From: Cyclobacteriaceae bacterium
GTDB lineage: Bacteria > Bacteroidota > Bacteroidia > Cytophagales > Cyclobacteriaceae
Assembly (NCBI GenBank): GCA_019638395.1
Contig: JAHBTX010000003.1
Span: 894,022 to 958,021 of the forward strand
Length of the DNA stretch: 64,000 nt
Reading direction: 5' to 3'
Positions 17,634-25,765 of the stretch are shown here, one piece after another; within the stretch, counting starts at the first letter, position 1, and each line of letters begins with the position of its first letter. The translations under genes were made by a program, and so were the position numbers. The notes under the pieces were generated by a model that was not told the origin of the DNA, did no database searches, and was given only the letters and a program-made list of their open reading frames with translations.

Positions 17634-18140
17634 TTATCGAAGTTGTTTCAGCACTTTTCTGGCGCGCGAAACAAAACCAGGCGAACCAAACGGCAACTGA
17701 CTTTCTAAGATGAGAACGATTTCGTTCTTCAATTCGCGATTTGTGTTGGCAAGATTGGCCAGCACGGTCATGGCAAAAACTTTAATAGCGGTTGGTTCAT
17801 TACTGGTTAAGAATGCAAAGCAACAATTTGCAATTCGCCCCTGATACCGGGAAGGTATCTGAACAAACTGAAGTGCCCGTAATAGGTTTCGTTTTATAGC
17901 ATCGGCAAGTACTGTGGCTTCCAACATTTTTGCGATTGTTGCAAAGTGTTTATTTAAAAATGCGGGTTGGCGCTGCACGCAATAACTAAGCGGCCATGCT
18001 GCGCGTTGGGTAACCCGATACGGCCCGGCAGCAAATACCAACATTAGTTCATCAAACTTCTGTTGGCTGGTTATTTGACTAATAATTCTGTCGCGCTGTG
18101 CTTTTGTTTGAGGTTGCTCCAGTAATTCTACCAATTTCAT
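17634..18140 (-). CDS. HEAT-like helical repeat protein
   Basis: 168 aa, entirely helical by composition, with repeated pairs ending in LLRALQFVQIP and VLANLANTNRELKNEIVLIL that suggest HEAT/ARM-type repeats. No signal peptide, no enzymatic motif. Probably an adaptor; specific role unknown. It precedes the secreted protein gene on the same strand. Confidence 0.6.
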   Translation of the reverse strand: MKLVELLEQPQTKAQRDRIISQITSQQKFDELMLVFAAGPYRVTQRAAWPLSYCVQRQPAFLNKHFATIAKMLEATVLADAIKRNLLRALQFVQIPSRYQGRIANCCFAFLTSNEPTAIKVFAMTVLANLANTNRELKNEIVLILESQLPFGSPGFVSRARKVLKQLR

Positions 18141-18253
18141 TTTCAGCAGATTAAGCTCTAATAATACTTAAATTTTTAAATATAACTTATTGATAATGTG
18201 GATTTTTAAATAATCTATCTTAACTTTATGTTTAATATAAAATTGATGGAGTT

Positions 18254-18343
18254 ATGATGCTCATTTTTACCATCGCAGCAACCGCATTTTTTCAACTGGG
18301 TTTGTGCTTTTTCTGCTTTTATATGAAGCAACGCACCGCCTGA
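18254..18343 (+). CDS. Possible 29-aa single-pass membrane protein
   Basis: ATG ATG start, then a 21-residue hydrophobic helix (LIFTIAATAFFQLGLCFFCF) and a basic end (YMKQRTA). A purine-rich GATGGAG lies 5-11 bases upstream. Hydrophobic-then-basic layout is typical of small inner-membrane proteins, but a chance frame in A/T-rich intergenic DNA cannot be excluded. Confidence 0.3.
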   Translation: MMLIFTIAATAFFQLGLCFFCFYMKQRTA

Positions 18344-18417
18344 TTGAGTCTGCACTGCGCCTTATAATTTATTTTCAACCCTTGCTTTAACACGCTTCGG
18401 GGCTAACTGGGTTATGT

Positions 18418-18425
18418 TAATTTTG
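18418..18425 (+). promoter_or_regulatory. Bacteroidota -7 box upstream of uup-like gene
   Basis: TAATTTTG matches TAnnTTTG exactly. TTC, one base off the -33 TTG, lies 19 bases upstream (18396-18398). It would give a short leader before the GTG start at 18448. Confidence 0.5.
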
Positions 18426-18447
18426 CGATCTTAATTTGATACGTTTC

Positions 18448-20304
18448 GTGAATTATCTCTCTGCAGAAGGAATTGCCAAGTCGTTTAATGATCGCTGGTT
18501 GTTTAAAGATCTTACCCTGGGTATGGCACAAGGTGAGAAGCTTGCATTGGTAGGCGAGAACGGTACCGGTAAATCAACCCTGTTGAAAATTCTTACCGGA
18601 CAACTTGCTGCCGATGCCGGTGTTATTTCCTTTCGGGAAGGAATTAAGTCCGGATTTTTAACACAACAACCAGTAGCCGATGATCGGCTTACCGTAAAGG
18701 AAATCATCTTCGACAAAAACAATCTGGTGGCGGCCGCGGTAAACGAATATGAATCGTGTTTACACGACCCGCAGGTTTCGCCTGAGCGCATGCAACATGC
18801 CTTAGAGCAAATGGAAGCATTGAATGCGTGGGACTACGATGCGAAGGTTCAGACCATAACCGGTAAACTTGGAATTGTTAATCTCGATCAACCTTTCGGT
18901 GAACTTTCCGGAGGTCAGCGAAAGCGAATTTTTCTCGCTCAACTGTTACTGGCCGAACCGGACCTGATCATCATGGATGAGCCTACCAACCATTTGGACC
19001 TGGAGGCTATTGAATGGCTGGAAACTTACCTGAGCGGACAGAACATAACCTTGCTAATGGTTACCCACGATCGCTACTTCTTAGACAATGTGGCCAACCA
19101 GATTCTGGAACTTGACCGAGGTAAACTTTATCGGTATAAAGGCAACTATGCCTATTTTTTAGAGAAGAAGTCGGAACGGGAAGAGATGTTAAAAACTGAA
19201 GTTGCCAAGGCCCGCAATCTTATGAAAAAGGAATTGGAGTGGATGCGCAAGCAACCGCGGGCAAGGGGAACGAAAGCCAAATATCGCATTGATGCATTTT
19301 ATGAGTTGCAGGAAAAAGCATCCGTTAATCTGAAGAAAGACAAGCTGGAATTAGATGTGCAAGAGGCACGCCAGGGCGGTAAAGTATTAGAACTACACAA
19401 AGTGAACAAACGCTTTGGTGAGGCTGTGATGGTGGACAATTTTTCGTATGTATTTAAAAAGAAAGATCGGATTGGAATTGTGGGCAAGAACGGTGTGGGT
19501 AAGTCAAACTTTTTGGATTTACTTACCGGAAAAACCAAACCCGATAGCGGTGAAATTATTCCGGGTGTAACAACCAAGATCGGATACTTTACACAAGAAG
19601 TGGAAGACCTGAATCCCGCACATCGAGTTATTGAAGAAGTAAAAGAGATTGCCGAGTTTATAACGTTAGCGGATGGATCGCAGGTATCGGCATCGAAATT
19701 TTTAGATACATTTTTATTCGCGCCTGAAAAGCAGCACAACTTTATTGACAAACTTAGTGGTGGCGAAAAAAAACGATTACAACTATTAAAAGTGTTGGTA
19801 CGCAATCCAAACTTTTTGGTGTTGGATGAACCCACCAACGATTTTGATATCGACACCTTAAATGTGTTGGAAGAATTTCTGGAAAAGTTCAACGGTTGCC
19901 TCGTGTTGGTTTCGCACGATCGTTACTTTATGGATCACCTGGTAGAACAGCTTTTTGTGTTTGAAGGCGATGGCAAAATCCGATTGTTCAATGGTAATTA
20001 TTCCGATTACCGCTTGTGGGCTGATGGCCAAACTTCAGAGGAAGAAGTTACTCCGGTAATTGTAGAGACAAAAAATGAAGAGCTTAAAAAGCGCCTTAAT
20101 TTTAAAGAAAAGCAAGAATTTGAGCGTTTGCAAGCTGAAATTCAAAACCTGGAGCAGCAAAAGACAGAACTAACCAATCAACTGAACAGTGGCATCAATG
20201 ATCATCACAAACTGCAAGAACTGGCAAGCCAGATTAAACACGTTGCGGATGATCTGGATACTAAAACCATGCGTTGGCTGGAGCTTTCTGAATTCGAGAA
20301 TTAG
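18448..20304 (+). CDS. uup: ABC-F ATPase, Uup-like
   Basis: 618-aa soluble protein with two ABC nucleotide-binding domains and no membrane segment, as in ribosome-associated ABC-F proteins. Walker A GENGTGKST (~36-44) and GKNGVGKS; signatures LSGGQRKRIFLAQ and LSGGEKKRLQLLK; Walker B LIIMDEPTNHLD and FLVLDEPTNDFD. A charged coiled-coil C-terminus (from ~540) with runs of Glu/Gln/Lys is typical of Uup rather than EttA. The GTG at 18448 is chosen because VNYLSAEGIAKSF aligns with family N-termini; a TTG four codons upstream overlaps the leader. Confidence 0.9.
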   Translation: MNYLSAEGIAKSFNDRWLFKDLTLGMAQGEKLALVGENGTGKSTLLKILTGQLAADAGVISFREGIKSGFLTQQPVADDRLTVKEIIFDKNNLVAAAVNEYESCLHDPQVSPERMQHALEQMEALNAWDYDAKVQTITGKLGIVNLDQPFGELSGGQRKRIFLAQLLLAEPDLIIMDEPTNHLDLEAIEWLETYLSGQNITLLMVTHDRYFLDNVANQILELDRGKLYRYKGNYAYFLEKKSEREEMLKTEVAKARNLMKKELEWMRKQPRARGTKAKYRIDAFYELQEKASVNLKKDKLELDVQEARQGGKVLELHKVNKRFGEAVMVDNFSYVFKKKDRIGIVGKNGVGKSNFLDLLTGKTKPDSGEIIPGVTTKIGYFTQEVEDLNPAHRVIEEVKEIAEFITLADGSQVSASKFLDTFLFAPEKQHNFIDKLSGGEKKRLQLLKVLVRNPNFLVLDEPTNDFDIDTLNVLEEFLEKFNGCLVLVSHDRYFMDHLVEQLFVFEGDGKIRLFNGNYSDYRLWADGQTSEEEVTPVIVETKNEELKKRLNFKEKQEFERLQAEIQNLEQQKTELTNQLNSGINDHHKLQELASQIKHVADDLDTKTMRWLELSEFEN

Positions 20305-20374
20305 CCTGAGGCCAAACGAACAAGTGTTATTTAACCATTCAACCAAAAATTTTACCGAACTGCGTTATTTGCAC

Positions 20375-20382
20375 TACCTTTG
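20375..20382 (+). promoter_or_regulatory. -7 box upstream of the ECF sigma gene
   Basis: TACCTTTG is an exact TAnnTTTG match, 18 bases before the GTG start. The -33 element is weak (TTA about 20 bases upstream). Confidence 0.45.
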
Positions 20383-20400
20383 CGTTAATTAATTCTACCT

Positions 20401-21021
20401 GTGAATCACGCGCAAACCATAACACTTTATCAACCGCTGCTGCACCAGATTGCTTACAACATTTTACGTTGTAAGGCCGATGCAGAAGATATGGTACAGG
20501 AAACGTTTACCCGTTGGCTTACCATCGATCAGACCAAAATTGAAAATACAAAGGCTTACTTGATGCGGGCCGTTACAAACAACTGCCTCAATCACTTAGC
20601 CACACTAAAGAAAACCCGCTTCATTGATTGGGAACAGGTTAGTGTAAAAGATTGGATGGGGAAGTTCAAAGAAATAGACCTGTCTCACATAGATGTAGAA
20701 AAAGAACTTTCGGCAGCTTTTAAAGTTATTCAACACAAATTAGAACCGCTGGAGCGTGCTGCTTATTTGCTACGCGAAGTCTTTGATTTTGATTACCACG
20801 AAATTCAGGAAGTATTAAACAAAAAGGCCGACCACTGCCGGCAGTTGTTCAGTCGGGCCAATAAAAAATTAACTGCTGAAAAAAGCAAAATTCATAGTGG
20901 ACTTCCAGATACCTCGCATCTTTTTGAAAGTTTTAAAAAAGCCTGCCATCTGCAAGATGCTCAGGAGTTTATCCAGCAACTGAAAGCTGATGTTACGCAG
21001 GCATTGGCAGGCAAAAAATAA
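20401..21021 (+). CDS. ECF-type RNA polymerase sigma factor (SigJ/ECF41-like)
   Basis: 206 aa from a GTG start. Sigma region 2 is seen as IAYNILRCKADAEDMVQETF followed by TRWL, and region 4 as LEPLERAAYLLREVFDFDYH followed by EIQEVLNKKADHCRQLFSRA. The ERAAYLLREVF phrase is typical of SigJ/ECF41 relatives. These usually carry a ~100-residue SnoaL-like C-terminal domain; here only ~40 residues follow region 4, so the regulatory tail is short. No anti-sigma gene is adjacent; the next gene is an acyl desaturase. Confidence 0.85.
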   Translation: MNHAQTITLYQPLLHQIAYNILRCKADAEDMVQETFTRWLTIDQTKIENTKAYLMRAVTNNCLNHLATLKKTRFIDWEQVSVKDWMGKFKEIDLSHIDVEKELSAAFKVIQHKLEPLERAAYLLREVFDFDYHEIQEVLNKKADHCRQLFSRANKKLTAEKSKIHSGLPDTSHLFESFKKACHLQDAQEFIQQLKADVTQALAGKK

Positions 21022-21121
21022 TTTCCAGAATTCTGTCACAAAGTACGTTCGAATTGGTCTTACAATTCGGCAGGTTATAACCTCCTGCCTGTAACATTAT
21101 TTATTAACCGAACTTATTTCG

Positions 21122-21892
21122 ATGAAAGAGATTTTGATTTTTTTTGTTGCCCACTGGTATCTTTCCCTGTTTTTCCAAACATTTTTTCTGCACCGGTATG
21201 CTTCGCACAAAGCATTTACCATGAATAAGTTTACCGAACGCGTGTTCTTCGTACTTACCTGGATTTTTCAAGGCTCCAACTACCTAAGCCCGTTTGGTTA
21301 CGGAACAATGCACCGCATGCACCATGCATTTGCCGATACGGAAGATGATCCACATTCACCCATGTACGATGAAACCATCTGGAACATGATGTGGAAAACC
21401 AAAACTATTTACTCGGATATTGCCAGCGGACGTGTAGTGCCCGATAAGCGCTTTACAGAAGGCGTACCGCGTTGGGATGCGTTTGATAAGATTGCCCGCT
21501 CATGGCCATCACGCATTTTCTGGGGCGCGTTGTACATCGCATTCTATGTAAAGTTTGCTACCGTTTGGTGGTTATGGCTTTTATTGCCGCTACAATTTTT
21601 AATGAGCCCGATTCACGGTGCTATAATTAATTGGTTTGCGCACAAATACGGTTATACCAACTTCGAGGTACGCGATACGTCCAAGAATTTCCTTCCGGTT
21701 GATGTGTTGATGATGGGCGAAAGCTACCACAACAACCATCATAAGTTTGGTTCAAGAGCCAATTTTGGTGGAATTCGTTGGCACGAAATCGATCCCACCT
21801 ATCTGGTTATTCGGGTATTAGATAAATTACGAATAATTCGTTTGGCGAAGCAAAAAGAGGTTACGCTGGAGCGGATGAAGCGGGCAGCGTAA
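21122..21892 (+). CDS. Acyl-CoA (fatty acid) desaturase
   Basis: 256-aa membrane di-iron desaturase introducing a double bond, probably delta-9, into acyl chains. All three histidine boxes are present: HRYASH (24-29), HRMHH (64-68) and HNNHH (203-207). Hydrophobic segments flank the boxes. A cold-shock gene lies 64 bases downstream, which fits a membrane-fluidity role, but each may have its own promoter. Confidence 0.92.
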   Translation: MKEILIFFVAHWYLSLFFQTFFLHRYASHKAFTMNKFTERVFFVLTWIFQGSNYLSPFGYGTMHRMHHAFADTEDDPHSPMYDETIWNMMWKTKTIYSDIASGRVVPDKRFTEGVPRWDAFDKIARSWPSRIFWGALYIAFYVKFATVWWLWLLLPLQFLMSPIHGAIINWFAHKYGYTNFEVRDTSKNFLPVDVLMMGESYHNNHHKFGSRANFGGIRWHEIDPTYLVIRVLDKLRIIRLAKQKEVTLERMKRAA

Positions 21893-21956
21893 GCTTACGG
21901 TTATTCCGGATATTATCCGTATGTTTGTACCATCAAATTATTAACAAATCATTTTA

Positions 21957-22151
21957 ATGAAAGAAGGAACAGTAAAATTCTTTAACGAAACCAAAGGATT
22001 CGGTTTTGTAAAAGAAACAGCAACAGGACAAGAGTACTTTGTACACGTGTCAGGCCTGGTAGATCAGATTCGTGAGAACGACACGATTACTTTTGAACTG
22101 AAGGAAGGAAAAAAAGGTTTGAATGCAGTTAACGTTCGCGTTACTAACTAA
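21957..22151 (+). CDS. Cold-shock-domain protein
   Basis: 64-aa single OB-fold RNA chaperone. RNP1 GFGFV follows KGFGF spacing as in CspA (KFFNETKGFGFV); RNP2 is YFVHVS. Length is the family norm. Followed immediately by a GC-rich terminator. Confidence 0.95.
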   Translation: MKEGTVKFFNETKGFGFVKETATGQEYFVHVSGLVDQIRENDTITFELKEGKKGLNAVNVRVTN

Positions 22152-22174
22152 TAACTAATTTTTCGAAGTGAAAA

Positions 22175-22199
22175 GCCCCGCCCACAAGCGGGGTTTTTT
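22175..22199 (+). terminator. Rho-independent terminator after the cold-shock gene
   Basis: Stem CCCCGC (22176-22181) with GCGGGG (22188-22193), loop CCACAA, then six T. Confidence 0.9.
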
Positions 22200-22245
22200 G
22201 TTGGTAATAAAAAGTTAGGATTCATTTTGGTTGGATATCTCAGTT

Positions 22246-22274
22246 TTGATAAAGCCTCACTTTTTGTAACTTTA
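22246..22274 (+). promoter_or_regulatory. Putative promoter of the toxin-antitoxin pair
   Basis: TTG (22246-22248), an 18-base spacer, then TAACTTTA (22267-22274), one base from TAnnTTTG. Located 17 bases before the antitoxin start. Confidence 0.35.
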
Positions 22275-22290
22275 ATTATTCAATAAATCA

Positions 22291-22530
22291 GTGAAAATGG
22301 ATATCAATGCAGAAAAAGCTTCATTGATTCGAGAAATTGAACAACTGAATGATATTTCTCTTTTGAGAGTCCTGAAGTCAATGCTTCATTACGGCTTAAA
22401 GAATGAAGGAAGTATAAGCCTGGAGCAATACAGCCAGGAGTTGGATGAAGCTGATGCTGAAATTGAGCGGGGTGAATTTTTAACTCAAGAGGAGGCACTC
22501 AAAGAAATTCGCTCATGGCGAGAACAGTAG
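22291..22530 (+). CDS. Antitoxin of a ParE/RelE-type module
   Basis: 79-aa acidic protein with an N-terminal helical segment (EKASLIREIEQLNDISLLRV) and a C-terminal acidic, toxin-binding-like tail (DEADAEIERGEFLTQEEALK EIRSWREQ in two parts). Similar small proteins partner ParE toxins in Bacteroidota. Its last 16 bases overlap the toxin reading frame. Family assignment rests on this layout and the downstream toxin. Confidence 0.7.
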   Translation: MKMDINAEKASLIREIEQLNDISLLRVLKSMLHYGLKNEGSISLEQYSQELDEADAEIERGEFLTQEEALKEIRSWREQ

Positions 22531-22809
22531 TCTGGAATAAGCAACCTGTCAGCTTTTTAATTCGGGCACTCAAATGGATCAGCGCTGATTCTGTACTGCA
22601 GGCTGAGCGCATAGAACAAGAAATTATAAGAGCTGTAAATAGTATCCCGGATAACCCTGAAAAGTATCCACCAGATAGATTCAGACGAGCCAATACTGGC
22701 AATTTTCGAGCTTTTGAAGTTGTCTTTTAGTATTGCTTACAGAATCATAAGTTCTCAAATCAGAATATTGCGCATCCGGCACGTTAAGCAAGAACCAAAA
22801 GTATATTGA
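22515..22809 (+). pseudogene. ParE/RelE-type toxin broken by a one-base insertion
   Basis: The first 71 codons read as a RelE/ParE toxin (VLQAERIEQEIIRAVNSIPD, then NPEKYPPDR and FRAFEVVF) and stop at TAG 22728. Removing one T from the T4 run at 22725-22728 restores the canonical ending SIAYRIISSQIRILRIRHVK plus QEPKVY and a stop at 22807, giving a 97-aa full-length toxin. The restored part matches the family's conserved RIxYRI...RIRH core, so the frameshift is clear. It may be a real inactivating mutation or a homopolymer sequencing error. Confidence 0.85.
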
Positions 22810-22828
22810 TCCAAGTATAGAAAATCTG

Positions 22829-23812
22829 CTACTTCTTAATCAGCGCAGCCGCTACACCCTCAAACGTAATCTTCACCGGAAGAATTTTGCCTTCGGCATC
22901 AAACTCCATCTTATCGATACAGACTACACGTGCGTTGCGATCGGTTTGATCTAATGGCCTGCGGTGATATACAATGAACCACTCATCGGTGCCGGGACGA
23001 TTAATAACGGAATGATGGCCCGCTCCTGTAGCCACCGTAGCATCTTGTTGTAGAATTTTAGCTTCGCGCTTAAAGGGTCCAAACGGACTATCCGAAATAG
23101 CGTAGGCCACACTGTAATCGGGGCCGGTCCAGCCGCCTTCCGACCACATGAAGTAGTATTTATCATTGCGCTTAAACATGAATGGGCCTTCCACATACCC
23201 TTCGGGTGTTACTTCACGAAACAGAGTACCATCCGCTTGGGGTAGAAAGGTTTTGAAATCGGAACTTAGTTGAGCGATGTTGCAATGCCGCCATCCACCA
23301 TAAATCAAATAGTAATTTCCATTATCATTAAATACAAATTGATCGATTGGTTGGGCACCGTTATAAAACTGACTTACCAAAGGCTTGCCTAAGTAATCGC
23401 TGAAAGGGCCTTCTGGTTTATCGGCTACACCAATTCCAATTCCGCCATACTCTTCATTGCTCTGAATATCATTCGCACCAAAAAATAAAAAGTATTGATT
23501 GTCTTTATGGATAATGGCCGGAGCCCACATGGCGCGCTTTGCCCATTTGATTGCTGCGGTATCAATTATTCGTTCATGCTTTGTCCAAGTCACTAAATCG
23601 GGCGATGAAAACGCATCCATATAAACTTGCTGATCATACGGAGCCGAAAATGTTGGATAGATCCAATACGTGTTGTTGAATACGATCCCTTCCGGGTCGG
23701 CATACCAGCCTTCAAAAACCGGGTTGCCAGATTTTTCTTTTTGAGCAGTTTCTTTGGTTTGGCAACTGAGCAGGCTGGCAGCAACTGCAACAATGAATAA
23801 CTTTTGCATCAT
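22829..23812 (-). CDS. GH43-family glycoside hydrolase lipoprotein
   Basis: Five-bladed propeller hydrolase of arabinan/xylan-type substrates. Start taken at the ATG giving MMQKLFIVAVAASLLSCQTK, a lipoprotein signal with the lipidated Cys in SLLSC; an upstream in-frame start adds 16 unlikely residues. The three catalytic acids fit GH43: Asp in YADPEG, Asp in PIDQFVF, Glu in YVEGPFMF. Probably anchored in the outer or inner membrane. It stands alone, without SusC/D partners, so it is not a classic polysaccharide-utilisation locus. Confidence 0.88.
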   Translation of the reverse strand: MMQKLFIVAVAASLLSCQTKETAQKEKSGNPVFEGWYADPEGIVFNNTYWIYPTFSAPYDQQVYMDAFSSPDLVTWTKHERIIDTAAIKWAKRAMWAPAIIHKDNQYFLFFGANDIQSNEEYGGIGIGVADKPEGPFSDYLGKPLVSQFYNGAQPIDQFVFNDNGNYYLIYGGWRHCNIAQLSSDFKTFLPQADGTLFREVTPEGYVEGPFMFKRNDKYYFMWSEGGWTGPDYSVAYAISDSPFGPFKREAKILQQDATVATGAGHHSVINRPGTDEWFIVYHRRPLDQTDRNARVVCIDKMEFDAEGKILPVKITFEGVAAALIKK

Positions 23813-23903
23813 GGATTTTTTTGTAAGCAGGTTCGTTACGATTTGATAAATAAACAACAAATGTAGTTCAATGAAAGTTGAAGTGGATGGAATGAAGTTT
23901 CAA

Positions 23904-24299
23904 CTACATAAACGGTTCCATCATACCAGATTCAATCCGTTTTGGATTTAATGTATGCGCATCCAACATATACCAAACCGTACGGGCTTTAGCTAATGTT
24001 TTGCCAGAAGCACTCATAATCTCTACAAAGCGAACTGATTTAACACCACCCGTTTCACCTACCCAGGTTTTAGCCTGCAATGTTTCGCCAGCAAAAGCAG
24101 GAGCGAGGTAATCAATCTCATGACGAAGTACTACCCAAAGTACAGCAGTTTGAAGTTTTACATCAGCCAGAGCTTGCCAATGTGCCGTAGCAGCTTCTTG
24201 TACATAGCGCAGGTAAACTACATTGTTTACATGGCCCATTACATCAATGTCGCCTGCTGAAACCGTAATCGGATGGGTATAAAAATTCGGGTTGGTCAT
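23904..24299 (-). CDS. 4-hydroxybenzoyl-CoA-type acyl-CoA thioesterase
   Basis: 131-aa hotdog-fold thioesterase. The phrase VSAGDIDVMGHVNNVVYLRY contains the catalytic Asp and the GHVNNxxYL signature. RHEIDYLAPAFAGETLQAKT is also typical. Cytosolic; substrate not predictable. Confidence 0.88.
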   Translation of the reverse strand: MTNPNFYTHPITVSAGDIDVMGHVNNVVYLRYVQEAATAHWQALADVKLQTAVLWVVLRHEIDYLAPAFAGETLQAKTWVGETGGVKSVRFVEIMSASGKTLAKARTVWYMLDAHTLNPKRIESGMMEPFM

Positions 24300-24457
24300 G
24301 ACGTTTGAAAGCCGCTGTTAAGATAATTTATTTCGAATGATATTCTTAGCCAATGCCGCAAGCCTGAAGTCTGCTGGCTCATAACCCTGAAGTACCACGC
24401 TATGTTTCCCCAACTTATTGTACCTTGCGCTATGTTTCATTTTTTAAACTTATTCAC

Positions 24458-25708
24458 TTGACATTTCATGAATTTGGTTTTCATGCCCGCTTACTTGACG
24501 GACTGGATGCCATGGGCTTTTCGAAAGCTACCCCTATACAAGAACAGGCCATACCGGTTATTCTCGATAAAAAAGATTTGATTGCCTGCGCGCAAACCGG
24601 TACGGGTAAAACGGCTGCGTACGTGCTACCCATTCTGCATAATATTGTTAGCAAACAAAGTGGCCAACTGAATACTGTAATTATTGCGCCTACGCGCGAG
24701 TTAGCTCAACAGATTGATCAACAGATTGAAGGATTCTCGTACTTTTTGGGTGTAAGCTCCATTCCCATTTACGGGGGTGGCGATGGCGCCATCTGGGATC
24801 AGCAAAAGCGGGCAATGGAAGGTGGTGTGGATATTATTATAGCAACACCAGGTCGTTTGATTGCACAAATGGCGATGGGTACCATTAAGTTCGATCAGGT
24901 GGAGCACCTGGTGTTAGATGAAGCCGACCGTATGCTCGACATGGGCTTTTATGACGATATAATCCGCATCATCAAACAATTACCCCAGCAACGCCAAACG
25001 CTTTTATTCTCGGCAACCATGCCTCCTAAAATAAGAGCATTGGCTAACAAGATTTTAAATAGGCCAGAGGAGATTAATATTGCTATATCTAAACCTGCCG
25101 AAGGAATTTTACAACAGGCCTATGTGGTGTTTAATGAACAGAAGGAAAAACTAATTGACTCGCTTCTGAAAGATAAGACCTTCAACAGTGTTATCATCTT
25201 TGCATCTACTAAAGAGAATGTGAAGAAGTTGGATCGTAACCTGCACAAGTTGGGCATTCAATCCAAGTCGATACACAGCGATTTGGAACAAATTGAACGC
25301 GAACACATACTACGTGAGTTTAAGAACAAACAACTGAATGTATTAATTGGTACCGATGTGCTTTCGCGCGGGATTGACGTAGAAGGAATTGATCTGGTAA
25401 TTAACTACGATGTGCCGCCCGATCCGGAGGATTACATTCATCGCATTGGTCGCACGGCAAGGGCTGCTACTACCGGTACAGCCATTACATTTATCAACGA
25501 CCTTGATCAACGAAAATTCTTTCGCATCGAAAGCCTGATTGGTAAAGAGGTACCCAAGATGCCGCTACCAACTGAATTGGGTGCAGGGCCAGCCTACACT
25601 CCGGAAGTGAAAAGAGAATCTACTGGCAACCGTGGTGGTGGCAAGAAGAATTTCAGGCGCAAACCCTTTCGGGGGAAGAAAGGTGGGAAACCTTCACAAT
25701 CAAATTGA
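24458..25708 (+). CDS. DEAD-box RNA helicase (RhlE-like)
   Basis: 416-aa ATP-dependent RNA helicase. Motifs in order: Q motif GFSKATPIQEQA, AQTGTGKT (I), PTRELAQQ (Ia), TPGR (Ib), VLDEADRML (II), SAT (III), and IGRTARA (VI). A basic Gly/Lys/Arg-rich tail (RGGGKKNFRRKPFRGKKGGK) should add RNA affinity. The TTG at 24458, giving LTFHEFGFHARLLDGLD, matches family N-termini better than a TTG 11 codons upstream that overlaps a TACCTTG promoter-like box (24421-24427). Confidence 0.92.
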   Translation: MTFHEFGFHARLLDGLDAMGFSKATPIQEQAIPVILDKKDLIACAQTGTGKTAAYVLPILHNIVSKQSGQLNTVIIAPTRELAQQIDQQIEGFSYFLGVSSIPIYGGGDGAIWDQQKRAMEGGVDIIIATPGRLIAQMAMGTIKFDQVEHLVLDEADRMLDMGFYDDIIRIIKQLPQQRQTLLFSATMPPKIRALANKILNRPEEINIAISKPAEGILQQAYVVFNEQKEKLIDSLLKDKTFNSVIIFASTKENVKKLDRNLHKLGIQSKSIHSDLEQIEREHILREFKNKQLNVLIGTDVLSRGIDVEGIDLVINYDVPPDPEDYIHRIGRTARAATTGTAITFINDLDQRKFFRIESLIGKEVPKMPLPTELGAGPAYTPEVKRESTGNRGGGKKNFRRKPFRGKKGGKPSQSN

Positions 25709-25756
25709 CAATTGACAAAGGGCAATTGTCAATTTGTTGATGCCGATAGCTATCGG
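25702..25756. repeat. Convergent-end hairpins after the helicase gene
   Basis: A 13-bp perfect stem (25702-25714 with 25723-25735; arm AAATTGACAATTG) overlaps the helicase stop codon. A 14-base palindrome CCGATAGCTATCGG follows at 25743-25756. The position between convergent genes suggests transcription termination in both directions. Confidence 0.6.
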
Positions 25757-25765
25757 GATTGGCTA

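Larger units (their letters stand above)
18141..18447. other. Intergenic region between HEAT-like gene and uup
   Basis: About 300 bases separating divergent genes. Apart from the small open frame at 18254 and the -7 box at 18418 nothing structured is seen; the left part is A/T-rich with no clear palindrome. Confidence 0.5.
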
